Assembly (NCBI RefSeq): GCF_016055025.1
Contig: NZ_JAECVW010000001.1
Reading direction: 5' to 3' (one strand)
Length of the DNA: 64,000 bases
Origin: Thermoactinomyces intermedius
Lineage (GTDB): Bacteria; Bacillota; Bacilli; Thermoactinomycetales; Thermoactinomycetaceae
Shown one piece after another: positions 32,933-41,592 of the stretch. Within the stretch, counting starts at the first letter, position 1. Each line of letters begins with the position of its first letter. The notes under the pieces were generated by a model, which saw nothing but the letters and a program-made list of their open reading frames with translations, did not search any database and was not told the origin of the DNA. Made by a program: the position numbers and the translations under genes.

Positions 32933-33159
32933 CAGAGTGAATCAATCCGGAGCGATGCACAGAGAGCGGGTTTCGCGGCTGGAAAAACCCGTCATTTAAC
33001 CGGATTGTCCCGCCTCTGGAGCGATCCGTGAAAAGCGGATTCGGTGAGCATGGCCGTTATCCAGTAAAGGGGATGCGTCTTACGAATGGTGTGGGACGCA
33101 TCAATGAAGGTGGTACCGCGAAATAGCCTTTCGTCCTTCAGGGATGAAAGGCTTTTTTT
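32933..33159 (+). promoter_or_regulatory. T-box leader (tRNA-Pro sensing) upstream of proBA
   Basis: A transcription-attenuation leader. The T-box consensus AAGGTGGTACCGCG (33107-33120) is followed by a terminator hairpin AGCCTTTC/GAAAGGCT with T residues (33125-33159). In stem I, CAGAG (32933-32937) pairs with CTCTG (33014-33018) and TCCGG (32946-32950) with CCGGA (33000-33004). These frame a specifier loop whose 3' strand is TTGTCCCGC, giving the proline codon CCC at 33009-33011 followed by a purine. Stem III is GATGCGTC/GACGCATC (33072-33102). Uncharged tRNA-Pro should stabilise the antiterminator and turn on proBA. Confidence 0.92.
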
Positions 33160-33180
33160 GTTTAGAGGGAGGAAGAAGGC

Positions 33181-34290
33181 ATGGGAAAAAAGCGTGTTGT
33201 GGTGAAAGTCGGCTCCAGCAGCCTGACGGAAGCGGGCGGCGTCTTGTCAGAGAGAAAAATCAATCCGTTGGTCGGGCAAATTGCCGCCCTGATCCGGCAA
33301 GGAATGGAAGTGATCCTTGTGTCGTCCGGAGCGGTTGCCGCCGGGATCGGACGGTTGGGATGGACCCCGGCTTCGATCACTATTCCGGAAAAGCAGGCGG
33401 CTGCCGCGGTGGGCCAGAGTGCACTCATGGATACGTACCAGAAATACTTTCAACAACATGGTTTTCCGGTGGCCCAGTTATTGCTCACGCGCTTGGACCT
33501 GGAGGACCGGAAGCGGTTTATTCACATTCGCAATACCATCGAAACGTTGTTGAAAAAGGGGATTGTTCCTATTGTCAATGAAAATGACTCGGTGGCCGTC
33601 GATGAAATTCGCGTGGGGGATAACGATACTTTGAGCAGTCTGGTGGCCATTGTGGCCCAGGCAGACCTTTTGGTGATGTTGACAGACATTGACGGCTTGT
33701 ATACCAAAGATCCCCGCAAAGATCCCGAAGCCAAAAAAATTGAGGAAGTGCATGTCATCACCAAGGAGTTGGAAGAGATAGCCGGGGGTTCCGGAAGCAT
33801 CGTGGGAACCGGCGGAATGCGGACCAAAATGACTGCGGCCAAAATCGCGGTCCGATCCGGAATGCAGGTGGTGATTGCGTCCGGCAAAGAACCGGATGCA
33901 TTAAGAAAAATTGTGCAAGGGGAAAAAGTGGGAACCTGTTTCCATCCGCACAGCCGTTTGCCGAGCAAAAAATCATGGCTGGCGTTCAGCACCCGGGTCA
34001 AGGGGAAAATCACGGTCGATTCCGGGGCAAAAGAGGCGCTGGTCCGGTTCAACAAAAGCCTGCTGTTGGGCGGAGTGGTCTGTGTCAGCGGAACTTTTTT
34101 GGAAGGAGCCGTCGTGGAAATTTGCGATTTGTCCGGCCGCTCCATCGGCAAAGGGATTTCCAGCTTTTCCAGTGCCGATCTCAATCTCTTGCTGGAACGA
34201 AAAGCTTGGGATCAGGGGAATGAACGGATTCATGAAGTGGTTCACCGGGATATGATGGTGATTTTGAAGGAGGAGGAGAAAGTCTTATGA
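33181..34290 (+). CDS. proB: Glutamate 5-kinase
   Basis: ProB phosphorylates glutamate to glutamyl 5-phosphate, the first step of proline synthesis. The amino-acid-kinase domain (1-~260) has RVVVKVGSSSLTEAGGVLSE, LVSSGAVAAGIGRLG, PIVNENDSVAVDEI and VGTGGMRTKMTAAKIAVRSG; a PUA domain fills the last ~85 residues (KITVDSGAKEALVRFNKSLL). It is the first gene after the T-box, with GAGGGAGGAAG upstream, and its stop overlaps proA (ATGA). Confidence 0.97.
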   Translation: MGKKRVVVKVGSSSLTEAGGVLSERKINPLVGQIAALIRQGMEVILVSSGAVAAGIGRLGWTPASITIPEKQAAAAVGQSALMDTYQKYFQQHGFPVAQLLLTRLDLEDRKRFIHIRNTIETLLKKGIVPIVNENDSVAVDEIRVGDNDTLSSLVAIVAQADLLVMLTDIDGLYTKDPRKDPEAKKIEEVHVITKELEEIAGGSGSIVGTGGMRTKMTAAKIAVRSGMQVVIASGKEPDALRKIVQGEKVGTCFHPHSRLPSKKSWLAFSTRVKGKITVDSGAKEALVRFNKSLLLGGVVCVSGTFLEGAVVEICDLSGRSIGKGISSFSSADLNLLLERKAWDQGNERIHEVVHRDMMVILKEEEKVL

Positions 34291-35567
34291 TGACGGTTGA
34301 TTTGCAAGACATGGTGAAAAAGAAAACACGAAAAGCCAAACAAGCTTCACGGCAATTGACAATGGTTTCCGCCCGGGAAAAAAACGAAGCTTTGATGCGT
34401 ATGGGCGAGAAATTGTGGCAGATGCGGGACCGGATTTTTGAAGCCAACCAGAAAGATTTGGAAGCCGCCATCCAAAACGGCTTGTCCAAAGCGAAACAGG
34501 ACCGTCTGCTGTTGAATGAAAAGCGCCTTGCCGACATGATTGAGGGGCTGAAAGTATTGGCCCAAAGCCAGGACCCGGTCGGCGAGGTGATGGAAACCCA
34601 TCTCCGCCCGAACGGATTGCAAGTGGATAAAGTGCGCGTTCCGTTCGGGGTGATTGCCATCATTTACGAATCACGGCCCAATGTCACCGTGGATGCCGCC
34701 GGTCTGGCATTGAAAGCCGGCAATGCCATTGTCCTTCGCGGAGGGAAAGAGGCGATCTTCTCCAATCAGGCGCTGGTTCGGGTCATGTGTGAAGGGCTGG
34801 CGGAAACAAAGATTCCGGTTGATTCCATTCAATTGATTGATCGGACCGGGCGGGATACGATTGATTATTTGATCCGGGACAAAGAGTCGGTCGACCTGGT
34901 GATTCCGCGCGGGGGAGCCGGATTGATTCAACGGGTTGTGCAAAATGCCCATGTGCCGGTCATTGAAACCGGTGTGGGAAATTGTCATATCTATGTGCAT
35001 GCTTCCGCGGATTTCATGATGGCCCGGTCGGTGGTGGTCAATGCCAAAACCCAACGTCCTTCGGTTTGTAATGCCATGGAAACCCTTTTGGTTGATCAGA
35101 GCATTGCGGAGGAATTTTTGCCTTTTTTGGCCCGGGAGTTGGCCGACCGGGGAGTGCAGGTCAAAGGATGTGAACAAACCTGCCGCATTTTGCAAGATGA
35201 ACCTTCGCTGAAGATCGAACCGGCCGCAGAAGAAGATTACGACACCGAGTTTTTGGATTTGATCCTGGCTGTGAAAGTGGTTCAGGGAACCGGGGAAGCG
35301 CTCCGGCACATTGAACGGTTTGGGACGGGCCATTCCGAAGCCATCATTGCCGAAGATCAAAAAGCGGCGGATGCCTTTTTGACACAAGTGGATGCGGCGG
35401 CCGTGTATCACAATGCTTCCACCCGTTTTACCGACGGGGCTGAGTTTGGATTCGGCGCCGAAATGGGGATTTCCACCCAGAAATTGCATGCACGGGGCCC
35501 CATGGGATTGAAAGAGCTCACCAGTTACAAATATGTGATCCGGGGAACCGGACAGATCCGGGAATAA
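34287..35567 (+). CDS. proA: Glutamate-5-semialdehyde dehydrogenase (gamma-glutamyl phosphate reductase)
   Basis: ProA reduces glutamyl 5-phosphate with NADPH to the semialdehyde, which cyclises to the proline precursor. The catalytic Cys is residue 261 in QRPSVCNAMETLL. Other motifs: VPFGVIAIIYESRPNVTVDA, ALKAGNAIVLRGGKEAIFSN, VETGVGNCH-type ETGVGNCHIYV and FTDGAEFGFGAEMGISTQKL. The 426 residues are typical. It is translationally coupled to proB and followed by a terminator. proC is not in the window. Confidence 0.97.
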   Translation: MMTVDLQDMVKKKTRKAKQASRQLTMVSAREKNEALMRMGEKLWQMRDRIFEANQKDLEAAIQNGLSKAKQDRLLLNEKRLADMIEGLKVLAQSQDPVGEVMETHLRPNGLQVDKVRVPFGVIAIIYESRPNVTVDAAGLALKAGNAIVLRGGKEAIFSNQALVRVMCEGLAETKIPVDSIQLIDRTGRDTIDYLIRDKESVDLVIPRGGAGLIQRVVQNAHVPVIETGVGNCHIYVHASADFMMARSVVVNAKTQRPSVCNAMETLLVDQSIAEEFLPFLARELADRGVQVKGCEQTCRILQDEPSLKIEPAAEEDYDTEFLDLILAVKVVQGTGEALRHIERFGTGHSEAIIAEDQKAADAFLTQVDAAAVYHNASTRFTDGAEFGFGAEMGISTQKLHARGPMGLKELTSYKYVIRGTGQIRE

Positions 35568-35574
35568 ATATAAA

Positions 35575-35617
35575 GAAAGGGAATAGCAAGCGTGGCCGCT
35601 TTTGCCATTCCCTTTTT
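35575..35617. terminator. Terminator between proA and the MFS gene
   Basis: AAAGGGAATAGCAAGCG and CGCTTTTGCCATTCCCTTTTT form a long imperfect stem with T residues after it. It is placed between converging genes and probably serves both. Confidence 0.85.
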
Positions 35618-35619
35618 GC

Positions 35620-37002
35620 TTACATACTAGGTAGCATCCAGTGATGGAGAAAACTCAGCTTTTCCCCATAGTGTTGTGTCGCCCAAAACAAAAGTCCGGT
35701 CAGAATCGAGATGAGCGGAATGATTTTGAACGAGAATTTGATGATGGGCATCAATTTTAAGTCGTTGAGCACTTTGTATATGATCAACATGGCGCCGATG
35801 CCCTGTTTTTTCATGTATTTGCGATAGCCGATGGCATAGAACCAAATAATATGTAAGGCAATCAACGCAATGATCCACCACATCACCGGCGCCCCGACTT
35901 GATTGTACAGCCAGCTGCCCACCAACGGCCCCCAACTCAATCCGATCTGTGCCAGATTGGCGGCTCCGTAATAGGCACCGCGAAACCGGTCATTGCTCAA
36001 CTGGTCAATCATTTGGCTGCTTACCGGGAAAATGAAAATCTCCCCGATGGTGAATAAAATGGTTCCGCTGATAAAAATCAATTCCTGGTTTCCCAGCGAA
36101 AGCGAGGCATATCCCGCGGAAAACAGCAGGACCCCCAGCAAAATACTGCTCAACGGGTTTCTCTGTTCCGCCCAGTTGGTGATAAAGGGCTGGAACAAGA
36201 TGACAATGGCTGCATTGATCATTAACAAGAAGGAATAGATTCGTTCCCCGTTCACGATTTCATTGGTCAGAAACATCGGCAAGCTTGTTTCCAATTGTGA
36301 ATAAATGCCGTAAAAGATCATACTGCCTATGATGTAGTATCCCAATGTTTGGTCTTTTCTCATAAGATGCAAGCATTCGGACAACTGAACCTTGCCTTCA
36401 TCCCTGGAATGTCGGATTTCCTTCTTGTATTTGAGCAGAAATCCGATTTGCATTAGGGAGTAAAAAGCATATAACAAACCGGTAAGGACAAAGGTGTAAG
36501 GTCCGATCGACTGGAACAAAAAAGTCCCCAGCAAAGGACCGATCACCATGCCGATATTGATGGCCATATAACGGTAACTGAATACTTTCAGTCGTTTTCT
36601 TTGTACGGTTAAGTCCGCCATTAACGCTTGGGAAGTGGGTTCAAAAAAAGCGCGGCACAAGCCGTGGGAAAAGCTTAACAGGATAAACGTGACATACTCT
36701 TGTGCCAACACGAACCCGAAAAAACAAAAGGTCCAGGCTGCCAAAGAAATGACGATAATAAACCCGCGACCAAACAAGTCAGACAAATAACCGCCAACAA
36801 ATCCCCCTAATGCCGCACCCAATCCCATCACTCCGAGGATGATCCCGACTTGCATCGGGGTGAAATGAATGTGATGGGTTAAATAAAACACCAAAAATGG
36901 CAGGCTCATAAAAGAGGCAGTTCTGGTAAAACCGGTTCCAAAAAGAAGAAACAGAACCATTGGATGCATTCGTTCTTGTTGATGCCGTTCTCTTCTCGAC
37001 AT
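35620..37002 (-). CDS. MFS transporter (drug/metabolite exporter type)
   Basis: A 460-residue major facilitator protein with ~12 membrane segments. The loop 2-3 signature GGFVGGYLSDLFGRGFIIV is the MFS motif A. The N-terminal half has TQRKRLK-like VQRKRLKVFSYRYMAINIGM and a conserved FEPTSQALMADL, seen in MdtH/YfmI-like exporters. The last ~45 residues (IIKFSFKIIPLISILTGLLF) add an extra helix. The start is taken as ATG 37002 (TTG 37005 precedes it); no strong binding site is close, so the start is uncertain. Substrate unknown. Confidence 0.8.
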   Translation of the reverse strand: MSRRERHQQERMHPMVLFLLFGTGFTRTASFMSLPFLVFYLTHHIHFTPMQVGIILGVMGLGAALGGFVGGYLSDLFGRGFIIVISLAAWTFCFFGFVLAQEYVTFILLSFSHGLCRAFFEPTSQALMADLTVQRKRLKVFSYRYMAINIGMVIGPLLGTFLFQSIGPYTFVLTGLLYAFYSLMQIGFLLKYKKEIRHSRDEGKVQLSECLHLMRKDQTLGYYIIGSMIFYGIYSQLETSLPMFLTNEIVNGERIYSFLLMINAAIVILFQPFITNWAEQRNPLSSILLGVLLFSAGYASLSLGNQELIFISGTILFTIGEIFIFPVSSQMIDQLSNDRFRGAYYGAANLAQIGLSWGPLVGSWLYNQVGAPVMWWIIALIALHIIWFYAIGYRKYMKKQGIGAMLIIYKVLNDLKLMPIIKFSFKIIPLISILTGLLFWATQHYGEKLSFLHHWMLPSM

Positions 37003-37429
37003 CAAAACGGGTTGATGGTTTGTAATGAGACACCACCTCTTTGACGGGGATCAATCGTTAAACAAAATAATGCTCATGCTACACTAGTAAAAACAAAAAC
37101 AGGAAGAAAACATTCCCATCTCCATCTTAACGGTTATTTTGAAAATTACAATATATAAATTTTGAAGTTCCTTTTAAATAGCTCATCGATTTTTCTATTA
37201 ACACCCTGTTTTGAAATATTTTAGGCGATTAGACTATAAAATATATAATATTATTATATAAAAACAATTTATTAATAAAATATAATATTTTCAAACATGA
37301 TACTCGGTGGAACGGAAATTTGGTGGTTTGGGATTTGGTTGAGTTTATATTCATTTTTTATTAGAATTTATTCATACAGTTTTTAAATTGTTGAGTTGAT
37401 CAAAGAAGAGACAGGTGGTTGAGGAGAGT
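37003..37429. other. Long A+T-rich divergent intergenic region
   Basis: About 430 bases between divergent genes. It must hold promoters for both, but several TATAAT-like matches in the A+T-rich sequence (37230-37290) prevent a clear choice. I see no RNA gene or conserved leader. Confidence 0.5.
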
Positions 37430-38794
37430 ATGAGCAGAGAACCAGTCGGAGCGAAGGAAGATGTGTTGCAGAGAGAGTTGACGCCCGGGCAGTTGACGAT
37501 GATCGGCCTGGGAAGTGCCATCGGAACCGGACTGTTTATCGGCTCCAGTTTGGCCATTCATTATGCCGGACCCGGTGTCATTGTCAGTTATGCTCTGATT
37601 TCTGTGATCGTGTTTATGATGGTGTTTTGTCTTGCCAAATTGTCCATGGAACACCCGACGACGGGCTCATTCGGGATTCATGCGGAAAAATATCTCCATC
37701 CATGGTTGGGTTATCTGGTCCGGTATACGTATTGGGCAGCCAATGCCATTGCCATCGGAGGCGAAGCGACGGCTGTAGGGATCTACATGCAGTATTGGTT
37801 TCCCGAAGTGCCCCGGTGGATCTTTGTGGTGGCTTTTTCTTTGCTGATTATTTTGATCAATGCCTTGTCAGTCAAAAATTTCGGCATGTTTGAATTCGGG
37901 TTTTCCACGGTCAAGGTGACGGCATTGTCGGTCTTTATTGTTTTGGGGTTGCTACTCATTTTTGCTGAACCGGCTGAAAGCATAAACCGGCTGGCCGGTG
38001 ACGGACAATTTGCCCCCCAGGGATGGTTCGGGATTTGGATGGGAATGGTGATGGCCTCTTTCAGTTTCATGGGAACAGAAATTGTTGCCGTCACGGCCGG
38101 AGAAGCCAAAGAACCCCGGCGGGCCTTGGCCAAAACCATGAAATGGATGGCCCTTCGTTTGATTCTTTTTTATCTGCTTTCCATGGCCGTGATGCTGGCT
38201 TTGATTCCCTGGCAGCAAATTGGCGGGGAACAGTTGGAACAAAGCCCGTTTGTCAAGATGTTGCAGCTTTTGAACATCCCCTATGCGGCCGGCTTGATGA
38301 ATTTTATTGTGTTGACCGCCGCTTTGTCGACCATGAATGCCAACTTGTATGCTTGTACGCGGATGATGTTTTCGTTGGCCAAAAGTGAGTTTGCGCCCGA
38401 AAAGTTGGGGAAGGTCACCCGAAAAGGAGTGCCGGTTCCGGCATTGATCGTTTCGTCCTTTGGACTGATGATTGCCATCCTGCTCAATGTGACGGATGAG
38501 AAAGCCTATCAAACCTTGTTTGGAATTGCGATTTTCGGCGGGATCTTCACTTGGATGATCATCTTTTTAACCTATTTCCGCTATCAGCGATTAAAAACGG
38601 CACGGTTTTCACCGGTTGCCATCATCGGGTTTGTCGTGCTGCTTTTGGTATTCATCACCATGTTTTTGCATCCGGCATGGAAATTCGCAATTTATATCGG
38701 GCTGGTTTGGGTGATGATTTTAAGCGTCTTTTACGGGCTGCAAAGATGGCGGAAAGCGAAAAAAAAGGGAATAAGCGAAATCAGGCTTTCATAA
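37430..38794 (+). CDS. Amino acid permease (APC superfamily)
   Basis: A 454-residue, ~12-segment amino-acid/proton symporter. The first membrane segment carries the family signature QLTMIGLGSAIGTGLFIGSS; further motifs are GEATAVGIYMQYWFP, ASFSFMGTEIVAVTAGEAKE and FIVLTAALSTMNANLYACTR. The pattern resembles the GABA/aromatic permease subgroup (GabP, YbxG, AapA), but the substrate cannot be settled. GAGGAG sets ATG 37430. It is monocistronic with a terminator behind. Confidence 0.88.
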   Translation: MSREPVGAKEDVLQRELTPGQLTMIGLGSAIGTGLFIGSSLAIHYAGPGVIVSYALISVIVFMMVFCLAKLSMEHPTTGSFGIHAEKYLHPWLGYLVRYTYWAANAIAIGGEATAVGIYMQYWFPEVPRWIFVVAFSLLIILINALSVKNFGMFEFGFSTVKVTALSVFIVLGLLLIFAEPAESINRLAGDGQFAPQGWFGIWMGMVMASFSFMGTEIVAVTAGEAKEPRRALAKTMKWMALRLILFYLLSMAVMLALIPWQQIGGEQLEQSPFVKMLQLLNIPYAAGLMNFIVLTAALSTMNANLYACTRMMFSLAKSEFAPEKLGKVTRKGVPVPALIVSSFGLMIAILLNVTDEKAYQTLFGIAIFGGIFTWMIIFLTYFRYQRLKTARFSPVAIIGFVVLLLVFITMFLHPAWKFAIYIGLVWVMILSVFYGLQRWRKAKKKGISEIRLS

Positions 38795-38800
38795 TTTTAT

Positions 38801-38838
38801 AGCGGGTGATGCCAAATTTTGGCATGACCTGCTCTTTT
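38801..38838 (+). terminator. Terminator after the permease gene
   Basis: AGCGGGTGATGCCAA and TTGGCATGACCTGCT pair with a few mismatches and run into five T residues. Confidence 0.75.
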
Positions 38839-38919
38839 TGTTTGAAGCAGAAAATATAGGATCCGGAAGAACCGGCAGAGAATGGAATAAAAAGGGAAAC
38901 AAAGATGGAGGTGAACCGA

Positions 38920-41268
38920 TTGCCTGAGTCCCGAGTAATCCGGGAATCATCGGAAAATTGCTATCATTTGGGGGACTTTCCCCGCCTTCCCGATGAAACC
39001 GATGATATCGGGAGATTTCGGCGGGCCATTCAAGCAATGCCTTCCGGATCCCGGCTCATGGTTCCGCCCGGCCGTTATTTATTGGAGGGAATTTGCATTC
39101 GCAAACCGATCAGCATCTGTTTTGACAAAAAGGCGGTCGTGGAGCCTGTGCACGTCAATGCCCCTTATATTTTGAAATGGGAGGGCGGGACGGGTTACCA
39201 TGAGTATTGCCTCGCCCATGACTTGAAAAGAGGGGACCGGAGTTTTTGGATTTTGCAAACCCCGTGGGATATAAAAGCCGGAGACATGATTGCGTTGACG
39301 GATGATTCCACAAGGTGGTCCGACGGCCAAAAAAATGTGAACGTGGAAGTCCATGAAATCGAAAGTATTCATCCGTCAGAACAAGAATTGCTCCAAGAAG
39401 GCCTGAATGAAAAAAGTTGGGCCGGTCCGGTTTGGAATCACCAAAGCACGTTGGGCAGGGAGGCTTCTTTTGCCTGGGATCCCGGGGAATCTGCTTTAAA
39501 AATAGAATTAAAACCGGTGACGGAGCCGGGATCTGCTTCCTTCGGACAAAAGGTTTCCGGGATCCGGGAAGGCGAACGGTATAATTTGCAGCTGACGTGC
39601 CGGGTGAAGACAAGCCGGTCGGTCACGGGAAGCTGTTATGTCGCTTGGTATGACAAGCGGGATCAATTTCTTTCCCGCTCAAAAGTGAAGGAATTTGACC
39701 CGCTGCATTGGCAGACAATCGTGAACGGGAATCTGAAGGCACCTTCCGGTGCGAGTGCGGCGCGGGTGATTGTTTCCGTCCATGCATTAAAGCCGGGGGA
39801 TTGCGGTACGCTTTGGGTAAAAGGGGTATCCTTTACAAGCGCAGTGACCCGGATGGTCTTAAAAGACCGGGTCCGTCTCCCCAAGCGTGCTTCGGTCCAA
39901 AAAAATGTTTACAAGATCAACCCGCTCCGGTCCGTCTGTGTGGAAAATTTTTGTTACCACTTAAAAGAAGGATCCAGCAAAGGATTTGGCATTTTGGCTT
40001 TCAATATGCACGGGTTTTCCGTCCGGGGATTGAAAGGGGAAAGAGGGGCGGAATCGGCCATTCAAGTGCAGCGCAGCATGGATGTGACCGTGGAGGATTT
40101 TGATGTGCGGGATCCGCAGGTGGTGGGATCCGGTCAAGGATACGGGATCCAGTTCTACGGCGGAAACCGCAAGGTTGTGGTCCGGAACGGATATACCCGG
40201 CGGATGCGTCACAGTGTGGATTTCGAAGGGACTTTTGATGCATGGGTGGAGAATGTGGTGGACGAAAAAGGAAAAGGGGCTTCATTCATGATCTCGCATA
40301 ACGGCTGGTGTTCGGATATCACGTTTACCCGCTGCCGGTCCGTTGACTCCGGTTCGTCGGGATTTGTTGCGGAAGCCCAGGGGGTGAAAGATCCTTACTC
40401 CTTGAAGCATTATAATATCCGGATTCTTCATTGCGAATGGCAACGCGCACGCCGTCTTGCCGATCCGGTTTGCTATGGATTCGGCATTTGGCTGAAAGCG
40501 CCGGTGACCGGGAAAATCATGCATTTTAAGGCGATGTGCGGAAATGGTGAAAGCCCCACGGCTCTTCAGGACAATGGGGCGATTCGGTTACTCCCTGCCG
40601 GCAATGACCTTTGGGTCGGGCACGTGACCGGCGAAGGGTTGAGACGGGGGGTGTTGATCGCTTGTCCGACGGCCGTTCCGGAGCAGGAATACCCGGGAAA
40701 AATGGCGTTTCACGATATCTGTTTGCGAAAATGCCGTACCGGCTTTTTGATCAATGACGGTGAGGGGAAAAGGGTGTTTCTTTATGATTTGAAGCTGGAT
40801 CAAATCGATTCCTGGTTGTTTGAAGGAAACGGGCGGGGCAGTTACGAACAATTTGTTTTGGACGGACTGAAGGTGGTGCGTTCCGGCAACGCCGGCTTGA
40901 TGCAGTTCAGGCCGCAGCCGGTCCAAGGTTCGGTGCTGAAGGGGAGGATTGCCCGCATTGTGTCGGATCAAAGAGGGGCGTTTTCTTCGCTGAAAAAAAA
41001 TTGGTCCCTGACTTTAAGCGACTGTTTGTTGAAGGGAGACGGGGAGACCGTTTGGTTTTCGGGAAAAATCAAAAACTCCTGCGCCCGGGGGATTCCGGAC
41101 GGGATTGTGGAGGGGCAGCGGTTAAAATTGGTTTCGTCCTCTCCGGACACGTTTACGGTGTTTTCGGACAACATCGCGGGTTGCAAGGGACGCGGAATCA
41201 CCCTGTCTCCCGACAAGCCGTCCGTTCTGTTGGTCTGGCAGGAGAAAAAGTGGATTCCCGTTCAATAA
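38920..41268 (+). CDS. Large parallel beta-helix protein (pectate-lyase-3-like) with inserted carbohydrate-binding-type module
   Basis: A ~782-residue protein of unknown role. It opens like a pectate-lyase-superfamily or phage-tailspike helix: ETDDIGRFRRAIQAMPSGSR then LMVPPGRYLLEGICIRKPIS. Residues ~165-320 interrupt the helix with a jelly-roll-type module (SFAWDPGESALKIELKPVTE ... VTGSCYVAWYDKRDQFLSRS). The helix then resumes with repeated short strands and Asn/Gly turns (ESAIQVQRSMDVTVEDFDVR, YGIQFYGGNRKVVVRNGYTR, DITFTRCRSVDSGSSGFVAE). No signal peptide or membrane segment is visible. GGAGGTGA fits TTG 38920 better than ATG 38905, which overlaps that site. Polysaccharide binding or cleavage is plausible but unproven. 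Confidence 0.72.
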   Translation: MPESRVIRESSENCYHLGDFPRLPDETDDIGRFRRAIQAMPSGSRLMVPPGRYLLEGICIRKPISICFDKKAVVEPVHVNAPYILKWEGGTGYHEYCLAHDLKRGDRSFWILQTPWDIKAGDMIALTDDSTRWSDGQKNVNVEVHEIESIHPSEQELLQEGLNEKSWAGPVWNHQSTLGREASFAWDPGESALKIELKPVTEPGSASFGQKVSGIREGERYNLQLTCRVKTSRSVTGSCYVAWYDKRDQFLSRSKVKEFDPLHWQTIVNGNLKAPSGASAARVIVSVHALKPGDCGTLWVKGVSFTSAVTRMVLKDRVRLPKRASVQKNVYKINPLRSVCVENFCYHLKEGSSKGFGILAFNMHGFSVRGLKGERGAESAIQVQRSMDVTVEDFDVRDPQVVGSGQGYGIQFYGGNRKVVVRNGYTRRMRHSVDFEGTFDAWVENVVDEKGKGASFMISHNGWCSDITFTRCRSVDSGSSGFVAEAQGVKDPYSLKHYNIRILHCEWQRARRLADPVCYGFGIWLKAPVTGKIMHFKAMCGNGESPTALQDNGAIRLLPAGNDLWVGHVTGEGLRRGVLIACPTAVPEQEYPGKMAFHDICLRKCRTGFLINDGEGKRVFLYDLKLDQIDSWLFEGNGRGSYEQFVLDGLKVVRSGNAGLMQFRPQPVQGSVLKGRIARIVSDQRGAFSSLKKNWSLTLSDCLLKGDGETVWFSGKIKNSCARGIPDGIVEGQRLKLVSSSPDTFTVFSDNIAGCKGRGITLSPDKPSVLLVWQEKKWIPVQ

Positions 41269-41342
41269 AAATGAGAAAAAATATGTTAATATTTTATGGT
41301 GTCTGTATCGGATATTGATCAAAGAATCAGAAATTAGAAAGT

Positions 41343-41564
41343 GTGAGTGAAATCAAAACAAAGCAAAAAACCGTAGATTTGGACAAATTGGAAGAGACGA
41401 GCAAGAATCCCATGGTGAAGGAGTATGGTGTGACTTGGACGTTGTACAAATGTGAGACATGTAAATATTTAGAAGATCGTGGTAAAAGTTTTCGTTGCAT
41501 TCACCACAAAGGACGTCACTATCCCAGTTGGGATGCTTGCGGCTTATATCGTCCGCGTTCTTAA
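41343..41564 (+). CDS. 73-residue Cys4 protein, function unknown
   Basis: A small cytoplasmic protein: charged start (EIKTKQKTVDLDKLEETSKN), then YGVTWTLYKCETCKYLEDRG, FRCIHHKGRHYPSWDACGLY. Four Cys (CxxC, then two single Cys) suggest a metal site. The GTG start lacks a good binding site, so the true start could be an internal ATG (MVKEYGVTW). A terminator follows immediately, supporting a real gene. No family recognised. Confidence 0.6.
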   Translation: MSEIKTKQKTVDLDKLEETSKNPMVKEYGVTWTLYKCETCKYLEDRGKSFRCIHHKGRHYPSWDACGLYRPRS

Positions 41565-41565
41565 A

Positions 41566-41590
41566 ACTCTCGCTTTTGGCGAGAGTTTTT
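41566..41590. terminator. Terminator between the Cys4 gene and the glycosyltransferase gene
   Basis: AACTCTCGC and GCGAGAGTT form a perfect stem with a five-base loop, flanked by A and T residues; serves both converging genes. Confidence 0.85.
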
Positions 41591-41592
41591 CC

